The translations under genes were made by a program, and so were the position numbers. 5,975 nucleotides of DNA, taken from assembly GCA_900550765.1 (NCBI GenBank), contig URTC01000114.1, positions 1 through 5,975 of the forward strand, given 5' to 3'. Position 1 is the stretch's first letter. Each line of letters starts with the position of its first letter. The notes below the pieces were generated by a model. The model searched no databases, was not told the origin of the DNA, and saw nothing but the letters and a program-made list of their open reading frames with translations. Of the stretch, positions 1 through 5,975 are shown piece after piece. The stretch is from an uncultured Clostridia bacterium. Lineage in GTDB: Bacteria; Bacillota; Clostridia; Christensenellales; QALW01.

Positions 1-2482
1 GAAGCGGCTGGTGGAGAAAAACTATGCCCAGAATATCCGCGGTGCCAAACGGCTGATTGAACGGGGAACCGGCGAGGTTTGGGATGTGCTGGAAGAGGTT
101 ATTGAAGGACATCCGGTGCTTTTGAACCGTGCGCCTACGCTGCACCGTCTGGGCATTCAGGCCTTTGAGCCTGTCCTGGTAGACGGACGCGCCATTAAGC
201 TGCATCCGCTGGTTTGTACCGCTTTTAATGCGGACTTTGACGGTGACCAGATGCCCTGCCATGTACCGCTTTCGGTAGAAGCTCAGGCTGAGGCCCGCTT
301 CCTGATGCTGGCGGCCAACAATATTTTAAAGCCGGCGGACGGGCGTCCGGTGGTAGTTCCCACGCAGGATATGATTATCGGTTCGTATTATCTTACGATT
401 GTGAATGATGAAAAGCCGATGCTGGATCGCACCTTTTCCTCCCCCGATGAGGCAGTGTTGGCTTATGAGATGGGCGAGCTTCCGCTGCAGTCGATGACCA
501 ATGTGCGCATGAGTAAGACGGTTGACGGCGTTACACGTTCAAAGATCATACAGACTACGGTGGGAAAGATTATCTTTAATAAAGCTGTTCCGCAGGATAT
601 CGGCTTTGTTGACAGAAACGATCCTGAGCATGCGTTTGATTTGGAAATCGGTTTCCTGATTGATAAAAAATCGCTGAATAAAGTAGTATATCAGTGCTAT
701 ACTGTGCACGGTGCAGCTGTTACCGCGGAAATGCTGGACCAGATTAAGGCGCAGGGATTTGAATATGCCACCAAAGGCGCAATCACTGTGGGGGTAAAGG
801 ACGCGGTGATTCCTAAGGCGAAAAAGGAGATTCTTGAAAAAGCCGAAAAGCATGTGGATGAGATCAACGAGCTGTTCCGCCGCGGCTTCTTTGCCGAAGA
901 GGAACGCTATAAGGCGGTTATCGAAACCTGGAAAGAAGCCAAGGATGACGTTACGGCAGAGCTTTTAAAGGGTCTTGGCAAGTTTAATCCCATCAATATG
1001 ATGAGCACCTCCGGTGCGCGAGGCAATAAGAGCCAGATCACACAGCTTGCCGGCATGCGCGGCCTGATGGCTGACCCCTCGGGACGTACGATTGAAATTC
1101 CGGTTAAGGCCAACTTCCGGGAAGGTCTTACGATCATTGATTTCTTCATGTCCTCCCACGGTACGCGGAAAGGTCTTGCGGATACGGCGCTTCGTACGGC
1201 AGACTCGGGTTATCTGACCCGCCGTTTGGTGGATGTCTGCCAGGATGTTATCATCCGCCAGGAGGACTGTCATGCATTGCCCAGCTCTATCAATACGCCC
1301 AACGGGGTGTATGTGGAGGATATCATCCATGAGGGCACGATTATTGAAACCGTTGCCGAGCGCATAAAGAACAGAACACTTGCGGAAGATATTTTGGATG
1401 ATGCGGGCAATGTGGTCTATGCCGACGGTACGCTGGTCAACGATCAAATGGCCGAGCATATTACTGCGCCCAAGGAAAAGGGCGGACTTGGCAGAACAAG
1501 AGTGATGATTCGTTCGATCTTTACCTGCCGCTGCGAGACCGGTGTTTGCGCCAAATGCTATGGCGCCGATCTTTCCAATAATAAAGAGGTTGCTATCGGT
1601 GAGGTTGTGGGTATTATCGCCGCACAGTCAATCGGTGAACCGGGTACCCAGCTGACGATGCGTACGTTCCATACCGGCGGTGTTGCGGGTACGGATATCA
1701 CCCAGGGTCTGCCCCGTGTTGAAGAAATCTTTGAGGCACGCAAGCCCAAAGGACTTGCCATCCTCTCCGATATTGCCGGCAAGGTAGAACTTTCCAGCCT
1801 GCGGAGTAAGAACACGATTACAATCGTTGCTTCCGATGGGGAAGAAAAAACCTATCCGCTGCCGTATAACGCGCATTTGGCCGTGGAAGAAGGGCAGATG
1901 GTGGAGGTTGGCCAGGAGTTAACCAAGGGTTCTATCAATCCTCACGATATGCTGCGCATCAAAGGTGTGGTGCCGCTGCAGAATTATATGCTGAAGGAAG
2001 TGCAGACGGTTTATAAGATCCAGGGCGTTGATATTGCCGATAAGCATATTGAGTTGATCGTGCGCCAGATGCTGCGCAAGGTGCGCATTGAGGATGCAGG
2101 CGATACCGATCTTCTGCCGGGGGATATTGTGGATATTTTCCGCGTAGAAAACGTCAACGAGCAGGTTCGCTTGGCCGGCGGCATTCCCGCCACCAGCCGA
2201 AGAATTCTTTTAGGAATTACAAAAGCTGCGCTGGCTACGGATTCCTTCCTTTCGGCTGCTTCTTTCCAGGAGACGACGAGAGTGCTTACCGAGGCTGCCA
2301 TCAAAGGGAAGATCGATCCGTTGCTGGGCTTAAAGGAAAGCGTGATCATCGGTAAGCTGATTCCTGCGGGAACCGGCGTGAAAAAATATAAGGAGATCGA
2401 TATAGAGGTCCTTAGAAAGCAGGCTGAAAGTGAGCCTGAAACCGATGAACTGCCGGAAGAGCTTGAAGCGCAGGAAGCATAA
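1..2482 (+). CDS. rpoC: RNA polymerase beta' subunit (RpoC), C-terminal ~826 residues, 5' end outside window
   Basis: Catalytic beta' subunit of DNA-dependent RNA polymerase. The gene enters from the left; the first full codon is at 2 and TAA is at 2480-2482. Numbering from the codon at 11: the Mg2+-binding motif NADFDGDQM is at 73-81 (Asp75, Asp77, Asp79). The bridge helix is about 369-410, including [20 protein letters not shown]. The second zinc site is Cys420 with Cys506, Cys513 and Cys516 (C-x6-C-x2-C), plus an extra Cys508. The trigger loop is about 531-575, with QLTMRTFH at 547-554 (Met550, Arg551, His554). It runs straight on into [19 protein letters not shown], so the large trigger-loop insertion of E. 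coli is absent, as in Bacillota. The conserved C-terminal part [20 protein letters not shown] is followed by a short acidic tail. From the Asp triad to the stop is about 750 residues, close to my recollection of B. subtilis, so roughly 370-390 N-terminal residues lie outside. Oddity: Pro82-Cys83 directly after the Asp motif, where Ala-Val is usual. Confidence 0.98.
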   Translation, partial: KRLVEKNYAQNIRGAKRLIERGTGEVWDVLEEVIEGHPVLLNRAPTLHRLGIQAFEPVLVDGRAIKLHPLVCTAFNADFDGDQMPCHVPLSVEAQAEARFLMLAANNILKPADGRPVVVPTQDMIIGSYYLTIVNDEKPMLDRTFSSPDEAVLAYEMGELPLQSMTNVRMSKTVDGVTRSKIIQTTVGKIIFNKAVPQDIGFVDRNDPEHAFDLEIGFLIDKKSLNKVVYQCYTVHGAAVTAEMLDQIKAQGFEYATKGAITVGVKDAVIPKAKKEILEKAEKHVDEINELFRRGFFAEEERYKAVIETWKEAKDDVTAELLKGLGKFNPINMMSTSGARGNKSQITQLAGMRGLMADPSGRTIEIPVKANFREGLTIIDFFMSSHGTRKGLADTALRTADSGYLTRRLVDVCQDVIIRQEDCHALPSSINTPNGVYVEDIIHEGTIIETVAERIKNRTLAEDILDDAGNVVYADGTLVNDQMAEHITAPKEKGGLGRTRVMIRSIFTCRCETGVCAKCYGADLSNNKEVAIGEVVGIIAAQSIGEPGTQLTMRTFHTGGVAGTDITQGLPRVEEIFEARKPKGLAILSDIAGKVELSSLRSKNTITIVASDGEEKTYPLPYNAHLAVEEGQMVEVGQELTKGSINPHDMLRIKGVVPLQNYMLKEVQTVYKIQGVDIADKHIELIVRQMLRKVRIEDAGDTDLLPGDIVDIFRVENVNEQVRLAGGIPATSRRILLGITKAALATDSFLSAASFQETTRVLTEAAIKGKIDPLLGLKESVIIGKLIPAGTGVKKYKEIDIEVLRKQAESEPETDELPEELEAQEA

Positions 2483-2489
2483 AAATTTA

Positions 2490-2529
2490 AAAAAGCAATC
2501 TTCTTTTGGAAGGTTGCTTTTTCTTTTTT
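2490..2529 (+). terminator. Rho-independent terminator after rpoC
   Basis: The arms 2490-2503 and 2509-2522 form a 14-bp stem with a 5-nt loop (2504-2508). The core is GCAATCTTC paired with GAAGGTTGC, containing one T-G wobble, and it is flanked by A-T pairs. The 3' side continues into a T-rich tract to 2529. The A-run before the stem and T-run after it mean the hairpin could also work on the opposite strand. It starts 8 bases after the rpoC stop, so it ends the rpoBC transcript and separates it from the ribosomal protein genes downstream. Confidence 0.9.
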
Positions 2530-2561
2530 GGGGAAGGCTGTGGAGAGAGAAACCGTATGCC

Positions 2562-2590
2562 TTGATTTTTAAAAAGTATTGGTTTACAAT
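2562..2590 (+). promoter_or_regulatory. Sigma-A type promoter of the lipoprotein gene
   Basis: A -35 box TTGATT (2562-2567) and a -10 box TACAAT (2585-2590) are separated by exactly 17 bases. Each hexamer is close to consensus. Transcription would start near 2597, giving a leader of about 67 nt before the lipoprotein start at 2664. It lies just past the rpoC terminator, so the gene appears to be transcribed independently. The assignment is by sequence match only. Confidence 0.7.
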
Positions 2591-2609
2591 ATATAAACAA
2601 GGTTTTTAT

Positions 2610-2627
2610 TCAGGCAGGGATACCTGA
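2610..2627 (+). repeat. Inverted repeat TCAGG-N8-CCTGA in the lipoprotein leader
   Basis: TCAGG (2610-2614) and CCTGA (2623-2627) are perfect inverted 5-mers with an 8-base centre. They lie about 13 to 30 bases downstream of the predicted transcription start and before the Shine-Dalgarno site at 2652. The repeat could be a repressor operator or a small RNA hairpin in the leader. A 5-bp repeat can arise by chance, so no function is claimed. Confidence 0.3.
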
Positions 2628-2663
2628 TTTGAGATTGGACGCGAACTGGTAAGGAGGTTGTTT

Positions 2664-3277
2664 ATGAAAATACGGGTTTTATGTGTTTTGGTTTTATGTG
2701 CGCTTTGGCTTTCGGGCTGCGGAGCGAAGGAAGAAAAAACCGTGTACAGCGGTGTTGGCGGCAGCTATATTGTAGACGGCAGCAATGATATTGCGAGTAA
2801 AATGAAGTAGATTGGTGGCTGGGAAAAAGTACCCAAAAGGATTCTTTAAAAGAGACGAAAAAAACGGAAAAGATTCAAGGCAAAACGTATGATACGGCCT
2901 ATGAGAAATCTTTATTGGAAAATTTTGATTGGCAGTATACGGATGTATATAGCGCTAAGGGAATTACGCTTTATTATAAAGAAGGAAGTTTTACGGGGTA
3001 TCACATTACTTCCCGAGAATTTCTTGATGCGCAAAAAGAGATCGCAATGCCTTCGGACCCCTATCAAAATGCCTTGTCCGTAGCACAAAAATGCGCGGAG
3101 CAGTATATCCGCACGGAGGATTATGTACTGGAAGAAACGATAGTAAATTCTTTTTACGATATCGACCTTCCGATGACGGTGTATGTGTTCAGCTTTGTAA
3201 AACACCATTCCGGCTTTCGTACAAGTGAATCCGTTTATGTAGAAGTAACGGAAAAAGGCGGGATTCTTTTTGTCTAA
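2664..3277 (+). pseudogene. Small secreted lipoprotein of unknown family, interrupted by a -1 frameshift
   Basis: ATG at 2664 follows AGGAGG (2652-2657) with 6-nt spacing. The N-terminus is a clear lipoprotein signal peptide: MKIR, a hydrophobic core, then lipobox LSGC with Cys19 as the lipidated residue. Glycine at +2 is expected to allow export to the membrane surface. This frame stops at TAG 2808-2810 after 48 codons. The frame one base back is open from 2801 to the TAA at 3275-3277 but has no ATG or RBS-linked start in its first ~110 bases. The two frames meet at AAAA (2799-2802). One more A would join residue Lys46 to NEVDWWLGK and give about 204 residues. The rebuilt C-terminal part is soluble-looking and Tyr/Lys-rich, ending in a beta-like VYVEVTEKGGILFV; I recognise no family. 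No good slippery heptamer is present, so a real indel or a sequence error is more likely than programmed frameshifting. Base composition looks more AT-rich than in the flanking genes. It has its own promoter and terminator. Confidence 0.75.
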
Positions 3278-3339
3278 AAATAAAAAATCAACATATGGTG
3301 AATAAGGAAAGGACAATCTGTATATAAATACAAAATAAA

Positions 3340-3368
3340 GAAAGCTCCCGTGGTGCGGGACTTTTTCT
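3340..3368 (+). terminator. Rho-independent terminator after the lipoprotein gene
   Basis: The stem is TCCCG (3346-3350) with CGGGA (3356-3360) around the loop TGGTG. It extends past a bulged C (3345) by AAAG (3341-3344) pairing with CTTT (3361-3364), and a T-tract runs through 3366. It lies about 65 bases after the lipoprotein stop and before the next promoter, so it isolates the str operon from upstream transcription. Confidence 0.8.
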
Positions 3369-3401
3369 CCTTATAAAAAATATAAATTTGCCAAAAATCA
3401 T

Positions 3402-3430
3402 TTGACAATCCCCTGCATTTGGTATATCAT
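3402..3430 (+). promoter_or_regulatory. Strong sigma-A promoter of the L7Ae-rpsL-rpsG-fusA operon
   Basis: A perfect -35 box TTGACA (3402-3407) and a -10 box TATCAT (3425-3430) have a 17-base spacer. An overlapping TATATC (3423-3428) would give a poorer 15-base spacer. Initiation is expected near 3437, leaving a leader of about 41 nt before the UUG start at 3478. No other near-consensus promoter was noticed between here and fusA, so this is probably the main promoter for the four downstream genes. Confidence 0.82.
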
Positions 3431-3464
3431 AACAAAGTATTACGGCCATTTTGCGGTCTTTTGC

Positions 3465-3470
3465 GGAGGG
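3465..3470 (+). promoter_or_regulatory. Shine-Dalgarno site fixing the UUG start of the L7Ae gene
   Basis: GGAGGG at 3465-3470 lies 7 nt before the TTG at 3478. It sits inside the reading frame if the in-frame TTG at 3451 were used, so that upstream start is ruled out. The site overlaps the second copy of a TTTTGCGG direct repeat. Confidence 0.75.
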
Positions 3471-3477
3471 GAAAGGT

Positions 3478-3702
3478 TTGAAACGCGTAACCGGCACCAA
3501 ACAGGTGCTCAAGGCTTTGGACGCCGGAAATGTTTCGGTAGTCTATATTGCCCGTGCCGCCGACGATTTTCTTCGCGGAAAGCTGCATAAAGCCTGCCGA
3601 GAGCATGAAGTTGAAATTCGATGGGTGGATACCATGCTTGAGCTGGGCAGGCAGTGCGGTATCGCGGTAGGCTCGGCCACCGCGGCAGAACTTCACGATT
3701 AG
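3478..3702 (+). CDS. ybxF: L7Ae/L30e-family K-turn RNA-binding protein (YbxF-like)
   Basis: A 74-residue protein of the ribosomal L7Ae/L30e/Gadd45 superfamily. Bacillota members such as B. subtilis YbxF sit between rpoC and rpsL and bind kink-turn RNA. Recognisable parts are GTKQ at 6-9, which fits the G-x-K-Q RNA-contact signature at the start of the first helix, then [10 protein letters not shown] at 21-30, and a C-terminal [14 protein letters not shown] at 57-70 that forms the conserved loop next to the RNA. The length is slightly under the ~82 residues of YbxF because the N-terminal extension is short. The start is TTG at 3478, chosen because GGAGGG lies 7 nt upstream and the homologous region begins there. 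It is the first gene after the 3402 promoter, and 56 nt without a terminator separate it from rpsL. Its cellular RNA target cannot be told from this sequence. Confidence 0.9.
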   Translation: MKRVTGTKQVLKALDAGNVSVVYIARAADDFLRGKLHKACREHEVEIRWVDTMLELGRQCGIAVGSATAAELHD

Positions 3703-3743
3703 TTCCGAGGGTTGCGGAATTAATATATTTATTTTTCCGGGGA

Positions 3744-3749
3744 AGGAGG
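3744..3749 (+). promoter_or_regulatory. Shine-Dalgarno site fixing the UUG start of rpsL
   Basis: AGGAGG (3744-3749, within AAGGAGGA) is 9 nt before TTG 3759. The conserved S12 N-terminus MPTINQ begins exactly at that TTG. The frame stays open upstream to 3654, but that part overlaps the end of the L7Ae gene and has no S12 similarity. Confidence 0.85.
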
Positions 3750-3758
3750 AATTTTAAA

Positions 3759-4136
3759 TTGCCAACAATTAATCAGATTATTAAAAACGGCAGGAAGAAG
3801 ACCACCTATAAGTCTTCGGCTCCTATTCTTCAGCAGTGCCCTCAGCGCAGGGGCGTTTGCCTCAGCGTAAAGACGATGACGCCTAAAAAGCCGAACTCTG
3901 CACTGAGAAAGGTTGCCCGTGTCCGTCTGGCGGCAAACGGTATGGAAGGTACCTGCTATATTCCGGGTATCGGTCATAATCTGCAGGAGCACTCCGTCGT
4001 GCTGATCCGCGGCGGCCGTGTCAAGGATCTTCCTGGTGTAAGATACCATATTATCCGCGGCGCGCTGGATACTGCCGGTGTTGCAAAAAGAATGCAGGCC
4101 AGAAGCAAATACGGCGCTAAGAAGCCCAAGAAGTGA
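3759..4136 (+). CDS. rpsL: 30S ribosomal protein S12
   Basis: A 125-residue S12, the protein at the 30S decoding centre that monitors codon-anticodon pairing. It starts with UUG at 3759 and reads [16 protein letters not shown]. The signature [17 protein letters not shown] is at 41-57 and [20 protein letters not shown] at 72-91, followed by PGVRYH and a C-terminal [12 protein letters not shown]. Positions where mutations give streptomycin resistance or dependence in E. coli keep the wild-type residues: Lys43, Lys89 (E. coli Lys88) and Pro92 (E. coli Pro91). Asp90, the residue methylthiolated by RimO in E. coli, is kept. Oddity: the segment [11 protein letters not shown] (57-67) is one residue longer than the usual LTNGxEVTAY and has Gly64 and Cys66 in place of the usual Val and Ala/Ser. 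The E. coli numbering therefore shifts by one after residue 58. The gene is followed by a 137-nt spacer and rpsG. Confidence 0.98.
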   Translation: MPTINQIIKNGRKKTTYKSSAPILQQCPQRRGVCLSVKTMTPKKPNSALRKVARVRLAANGMEGTCYIPGIGHNLQEHSVVLIRGGRVKDLPGVRYHIIRGALDTAGVAKRMQARSKYGAKKPKK

Positions 4137-4273
4137 TCAGGCATCGCTGCGCTTGATTCTTTGACGGTTTTTTTGAGTCTCCGAACATGCTGACGGAGCG
4201 ATGAGTTTTTATATCGTTTTGCTTTGCTTTTTTGCAGAACTTGCAGAGCACACAGTTTAAGGAGGAAAAATTT
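4137..4273 (+). promoter_or_regulatory. Possibly structured rpsL-rpsG intercistronic region
   Basis: This 137-nt spacer is longer than ordinary intra-operon gaps. CATCGCT (4142-4148) pairs perfectly with AGCGATG (4197-4203) and could close a domain. Inside it GATTC (4156-4160) can pair with GAGTC (4174-4178), while CTCCG/CGGAG is an alternative hairpin that overlaps the closing stem. Nearer the gene, TGCTTTGC (4220-4227) pairs with GCAGAGCA (4243-4250), 8 bp with one wobble, just before the Shine-Dalgarno AAGGAGG (4259-4265). In E. coli the rpsL-rpsG spacer holds the S7 autoregulatory site. Whether this one has that role is inference from position only. Confidence 0.4.
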
Positions 4274-4744
4274 ATGCCAAGAAGAGGTGGCGTGCAAAAG
4301 CGCGACGTGCTTCCGGATCCGATGTACGGCTCCAAGGTGGTAACCAAGCTTATCAACCAGGTAATGTACGATGGAAAACGCGGCACTGCCCAGCGCATTT
4401 GCTATGACGCTTTTGATATTATAAAGGATAAAACAGGCCGCGAGCCGCTGGAAGTGTTTGATCAGGCAATGGAGAATGTAATGCCCCTGCTTGAAACCAA
4501 AGCACGCCGTGTGGGCGGCTCCAACTATCAGGTTCCGATCGAAGTCCGCCCTGACCGCCGGCAGACGCTGGGACTTCGCTGGCTGGTTACTTTTACCCGT
4601 AAGCGCGGTGAGCGTACGATGGCCGATAGGCTTGCAGCAGAAATTATGGATGCTGCAAACAACACCGGCGCCAGTGTGAAAAAGCGCGAAGATACTCATA
4701 AGATGGCCGAATCCAACAAGGCATTCGCCCATTATCGCTGGTAG
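4274..4744 (+). CDS. rpsG: 30S ribosomal protein S7
   Basis: A 156-residue S7, the same length as B. subtilis S7. S7 is a primary assembly protein of the 30S head that binds 16S rRNA and lies near the E site. The N-terminus [20 protein letters not shown] is typical. The beta-hairpin region [20 protein letters not shown] is at 77-96, followed by [17 protein letters not shown] at 100-116. The C-terminal signature runs through [21 protein letters not shown] at 136-156. ATG at 4274 has AAGGAGG (4259-4265) 8 nt upstream. An in-frame TTG at 4232 has no homology and would read through this Shine-Dalgarno site, so it is rejected. S7 is the autogenous repressor of the str operon in E. coli; regulation here is unknown. 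The gap to fusA is 27 nt, consistent with co-transcription. Confidence 0.98.
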   Translation: MPRRGGVQKRDVLPDPMYGSKVVTKLINQVMYDGKRGTAQRICYDAFDIIKDKTGREPLEVFDQAMENVMPLLETKARRVGGSNYQVPIEVRPDRRQTLGLRWLVTFTRKRGERTMADRLAAEIMDAANNTGASVKKREDTHKMAESNKAFAHYRW

Positions 4745-4771
4745 CTTTCGGCTTGATAGGGAGGAAAATAT

Positions 4772-5975
4772 ATGCCAAGAGCATTTTCACTGGAAAAAAC
4801 AAGAAATATCGGCATCATGGCACACATCGATGCCGGTAAAACTACGACGACCGAGCGTATTCTCTATTATACGGGAAGGATACACAAGATTGGCGAAACC
4901 CATGAGGGGGCGGCTACCATGGACTGGATGGTTCAGGAGCAGGAGCGCGGTATTACGATTACTTCGGCTGCGACTACAGCCCAATGGAAGGGACACCGCA
5001 TCAATATTATCGATACTCCCGGACATGTGGATTTTACCGTTGAGGTAGAGCGTTCCCTGCGCGTGCTGGACGGTGCCGTTGCCGTTTTCTGCGCTAAGGG
5101 AGGCGTAGAGCCGCAGTCTGAAACCGTATGGAATCAGGCGACAAAATACGGCGTTCCGCGGATTGCTTATATCAACAAAATGGATATTATGGGGGCGAAC
5201 TTCTATCGGGTTATCGATATGATGAAAACGCGCCTGCATACAACGCCCATTCCCATGCAGCTGCCTATTGGTGCAGAAGATACTTTTGTGGGAATTATCG
5301 ATCTTTTGGATATGAAGGCCCATATTTATAAAGATGATTTGGGCGAGCAGATCGATATTGTGGATATCCCCGCTGAATATGCTGATAAAGCACAGGAATA
5401 TCATGTCGCTATGGTAGAGAGCGTCTGCGAGGCCGATGACGATTTGATGGAAAAGTATCTGATGGGGGAAGAGCCGACTGTTGAAGAGCTGAAAAAGGCT
5501 GTCCGGAAGGGTACGATAGCGAATCTGTTTACGCCCGTTTTCTGCGGTACTTCATACCACAATAAGGGAGTTCAGATGCTGTTGGATGCTATCGTGGATT
5601 ACATGCCCTCTCCGGTAGATATTCCGGCAATCAAGGGATATATTCCGGGCAAAGAGGATGTGGAAGAGGATAGACATGCCTCTGACGATGAGCCTTTTTC
5701 TGCCCTTGCCTTTAAGATTATGACCGATCCCTTTGTAGGAAAACTTGCGTTCTTCCGTGTGTATTCCGGTACGCGGGAAGCCGGCTCCTATGTGTATAAC
5801 AGCACCAAGGGCAAGCGTGAACGCTTTGGCCGTATCCTGATGATGCATGCCAACCACCGCGAGGAGATCGATAAGGTGTATGCCGGTGATATCGCCGCGG
5901 CGGTAGGTCTGCGCGATACGACAACCGGAGATACGCTCTGCGATGAGGATCATCCGGTAGTATTGGAATCTATGG
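4772..5975 (+). CDS. fusA: Translation elongation factor G, N-terminal 401 residues, 3' end outside window
   Basis: EF-G is the GTPase that drives tRNA-mRNA translocation and, with RRF, ribosome recycling. ATG at 4772 follows AGGGAGG (4758-4764) with 7-nt spacing. The frame is open to the window edge, so about 290-300 residues of the usual ~690 are missing. Domain I has G1 AHIDAGKT (17-24), switch I with [10 protein letters not shown] (59-68; Thr62 is the conserved switch I Thr), G3 DTPGH (81-85; His85 is the catalytic histidine) and G4 NKMD (135-138). The region from about 139 to 255 matches the EF-G G' insertion. G5 reads CGTSYHNKG (258-266) instead of the usual CGSAFKNKG. Domain II begins near 290 and is cut near its end at [15 protein letters not shown]. 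The presence of VEPQSETVW and DIMGANF marks it as canonical bacterial EF-G and not a tetracycline-protection protein. No substitution known to me to confer fusidic acid resistance was seen, but the main region for it (domain III) is outside. Confidence 0.97.
   Translation, partial: MPRAFSLEKTRNIGIMAHIDAGKTTTTERILYYTGRIHKIGETHEGAATMDWMVQEQERGITITSAATTAQWKGHRINIIDTPGHVDFTVEVERSLRVLDGAVAVFCAKGGVEPQSETVWNQATKYGVPRIAYINKMDIMGANFYRVIDMMKTRLHTTPIPMQLPIGAEDTFVGIIDLLDMKAHIYKDDLGEQIDIVDIPAEYADKAQEYHVAMVESVCEADDDLMEKYLMGEEPTVEELKKAVRKGTIANLFTPVFCGTSYHNKGVQMLLDAIVDYMPSPVDIPAIKGYIPGKEDVEEDRHASDDEPFSALAFKIMTDPFVGKLAFFRVYSGTREAGSYVYNSTKGKRERFGRILMMHANHREEIDKVYAGDIAAAVGLRDTTTGDTLCDEDHPVVLESM

Noticed and set aside
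2430..2627. 65-codon plus-strand frame across the end of rpoC
   Set aside because: It overlaps the rpoC coding end, the terminator and the next promoter, and has no ribosome binding site.
2798..2810. Programmed -1 ribosomal frameshifting in the lipoprotein gene
   Set aside because: The codons agt-aaa-atg-aag do not form an X-XXY-YYZ slippery heptamer; slipping back would place tRNA-Lys on UAA. A plain indel or base-calling error fits better.
2912..3316. 134-codon open frame on the minus strand over the lipoprotein region
   Set aside because: No Shine-Dalgarno site or signal is evident. The plus-strand reading has a promoter, RBS, lipobox and terminator in the right order.
3451..3477. Upstream TTG start for the L7Ae protein
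   Set aside because: It would place the Shine-Dalgarno GGAGGG inside the coding region, and the extra residues do not match the family.
3654..3758. N-terminal extension of rpsL from 3654
   Set aside because: It overlaps the end of the preceding gene in another frame. S12 homology begins at the TTG at 3759, with AGGAGG at the right distance.
4197..4216. Intrinsic terminator between rpsL and rpsG
   Set aside because: The stem closing 4142-4203 has a very long loop and the T-run is short and starts two bases late. It is treated as possible leader structure and not as a terminator.
4232..4247. TTGCAGA tandem copies as an attachment site or CRISPR-like repeat
   Set aside because: There are only two 7-base copies 9 bases apart, with no integrase, cas gene or spacers in the window.
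3974..4732. 252-codon open frame on the minus strand
   Set aside because: It lies antisense to rpsL, the spacer and rpsG, has no recognisable protein features, and is explained by the codon pattern of the genes opposite.

Overview
The window is a stretch of the conserved rpoBC/str ribosomal locus of a Bacillota (Firmicutes) bacterium. The gene order is the 3' part of rpoC, an L7Ae-family gene, rpsL, rpsG and the 5' part of fusA, all on the + strand. Assignment to Bacillota rests on four things: the rpoC-L7Ae-rpsL-rpsG-fusA order, an RpoC trigger loop without the large insertion found in Proteobacteria, AGGAGG-type ribosome binding sites, and Bacillota-like protein sequences. Wording in RpoC and EF-G (for example [10 protein letters not shown] in EF-G) suggests an anaerobic Clostridia/Negativicutes-like lineage, but this is an impression and not a placement.

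Layout. Positions 1-2482 are the C-terminal two thirds of RpoC, closed by a strong intrinsic terminator (2490-2529). Positions 2562-3368 are a self-contained transcription unit with its own promoter, Shine-Dalgarno site, lipoprotein gene and terminator. The lipoprotein gene has a -1 frameshift at a run of four A (2799-2802). The 48-codon ORF ends early, and its natural continuation runs in another frame to 3277. Positions 3402-3430 carry a near-consensus sigma-A promoter that starts the str-type operon: L7Ae-family K-turn protein (UUG start at 3478), rpsL (UUG start at 3759), a 137-nt spacer with base-pairing potential, rpsG (4274) and fusA (4772, running off the window). No stretch over 300 bases lacks a gene. 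The longest gaps are 2483-2663 and 3278-3477, and both are accounted for by terminators, promoters and leaders.

How the genes work together. RpoC is the beta' subunit of RNA polymerase. S12 and S7 shape the decoding centre and the head of the 30S subunit, and EF-G drives translocation through it. The L7Ae-like protein is expected to bind kink-turn RNA. The lipoprotein has no evident link to this machinery and looks like an accessory insertion into an otherwise continuous housekeeping cluster.

I saw no mobile element, CRISPR array, tRNA or rRNA. The most interesting points are the frameshifted lipoprotein unit between rpoC and the str operon, an unusual Pro-Cys pair beside the RpoC catalytic Asp triad, a one-residue insertion in S12, an altered G5 motif in EF-G, and the potentially structured rpsL-rpsG spacer.
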